Below are positions 63,497 to 64,000 of a stretch of DNA of 64,000 bases, one piece after another. This DNA is from Raineyella fluvialis (lineage in GTDB: Bacteria; Actinomycetota; Actinomycetes; Propionibacteriales; Propionibacteriaceae). The stretch lies in assembly GCF_009646095.1 (NCBI RefSeq), contig NZ_CP045725.1:310001-374000 (forward strand), written 5' to 3'. The notes beneath the pieces are model-generated. The model worked only from the letters and a program-made list of their open reading frames with translations, was not told where the DNA came from and made no database searches. Made by a program: the position numbers and the translations under genes. How positions within the stretch are numbered: position 1 is the stretch's first letter; the number at the start of each line of letters is the position of its first letter.

Positions 63497-64000
63497 GTGC
63501 CAGCCCCTCATGGATGTCCGTCACGATGGTCTTCACCGTGCCCCAGCGGTAGTCCAGGCCACCGCCACCACCGCCGCCCCACTGGCCGAGAAGCTTCTGG
63601 TTGGCCAGCCGCGCCTGCTTGCCCTTCAAAGCAGCCTCGCGGTTGGCGATCAGCACGCGGAGGGACTCGTTCCTCACTCCGTTGGTGACGATGCCGTCAA
63701 GCATGGCACCGACCCACTGGTCGACGAACGCCTGGGTCCGCAGGGAGATGCGCGGGTTCCTGGCGCGAACCGATACCCAGAAGTCCTGCTGGTCCCAGGC
63801 GTGGAGTTGGTGACGGAGGTCCCCCAGCTCGTCGAGCCACGCGAAGTACTGGTCGCGGTAGTCCTCGACAGTTGCCCGGACAGTGGTGAAGCCAGCCTGC
63901 TCGTAGGCCTCGGCGAGCAGCACGTTATAGAGACGGGTAGCGCCCTTGACTGCGAGTGAGAAGAGCTGCGCATGGTGCAGGAAGCGCGCAGCCGGATCCG
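63489..64000 (-). CDS. Helical protein of the defence-like operon, 5' end outside window (possibly DUF6361)
   Basis: The last 170 residues are in the window; the start lies beyond 64000. Seen: HHAQLFSLAVKGATRLYNVLLAEAYEQAG (quoted FLHHAQLFSLAV, LYNVLLAEAYEQAG), WLDELGDLRHQLHAWDQQDFW and a glycine run of eight near the end. This order resembles, as I remember it, the DUF6361 family found next to helicase/PLD genes. The role is unknown; it may recognise a target or regulate. First visible gene of the operon. Confidence 0.65.
   Translation of the reverse strand, partial: DPAARFLHHAQLFSLAVKGATRLYNVLLAEAYEQAGFTTVRATVEDYRDQYFAWLDELGDLRHQLHAWDQQDFWVSVRARNPRISLRTQAFVDQWVGAMLDGIVTNGVRNESLRVLIANREAALKGKQARLANQKLLGQWGGGGGGGLDYRWGTVKTIVTDIHEGLARV

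Overview
The window is a 64 kb piece of a high-GC actinobacterial chromosome. Codon use is strongly G/C-ending, GTG starts are common, and the strings CGTACG and TACGT recur. The gene set (a fused isobutyryl-CoA mutase IcmF, a ChvE-type sugar ABC transporter, a GAF/winged-helix regulator beside an aldehyde dehydrogenase, DUF1254/DUF1214 proteins) fits an actinomycete, possibly one of the Propionibacteriaceae. The genus is a guess. I found no tRNA, rRNA or prophage.

Layout. 1-8.7 kb: end of a HAD-IIA phosphatase, a PolX-like PHP protein, a small membrane protein, a monosaccharide ABC operon (binding protein, ATPase, permease) behind a long leader with a LacI-type operator, and an L,D-transpeptidase lipoprotein. 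8.7-11.2 kb: two almost identical yceI genes, duplicated with their promoters, flanking a membrane protein. 11.5-12.7 kb: a decayed IS110-family element. 12.8-19.7 kb: zwf, a GAF regulator with its aldehyde dehydrogenase, an unknown protein, and a double HD-GYP/LuxR protein. 19.7-23 kb: icmF. 23.2-31.4 kb: small metabolic and regulatory genes (two-component pair, PfkB and P-loop kinases, two RibD-like reductases, hydrolase-cupin fusion, pentapeptide-like protein). 31.7-37.6 kb: paired DUF1254/DUF1214 proteins, DUF202, DUF1269-like and a secreted unknown. 37.7-46.3 kb: rhodanese, damaged permease, OsmC, VanZ, LOG-like protein, oxidoreductase, M23 peptidase, aldo/keto reductase, Fic, and a large helical protein. 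46.3-50.8 kb: a YefM/YoeB-type pair, then a GntR regulator with a three-gene catabolic cluster. 51-64 kb: an accessory, defence-like island.

The island is the most interesting part. On the minus strand a tightly overlapping operon encodes a helical protein (possibly DUF6361), a double-HKD phospholipase-D-like protein, a 1,132-residue SNF2-type helicase, a TRAFAC-like GTPase and a small unknown protein. This looks like a phage-defence module. Convergent to it is a gene whose reconstructed product joins a winged-helix domain, a DUF6884-like domain and an endonuclease-III-like glycosylase domain. That gene is split by an ISL3-family element (8-bp target duplication), which is itself split by an IS21-family element (5-bp target duplication). 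Removing both restores every reading frame exactly.

A caution on quality: ten genes carry eleven apparent single-base deletions, nearly all in or beside G/C runs and all of the same polarity. This suggests under-called homopolymers rather than real decay. I list those genes as pseudogenes because that is how the sequence reads, but most are probably intact in the organism. The permease with an internal deletion, the IS110 transposase (a frame change of the other polarity) and the IS-split genes look like real lesions.
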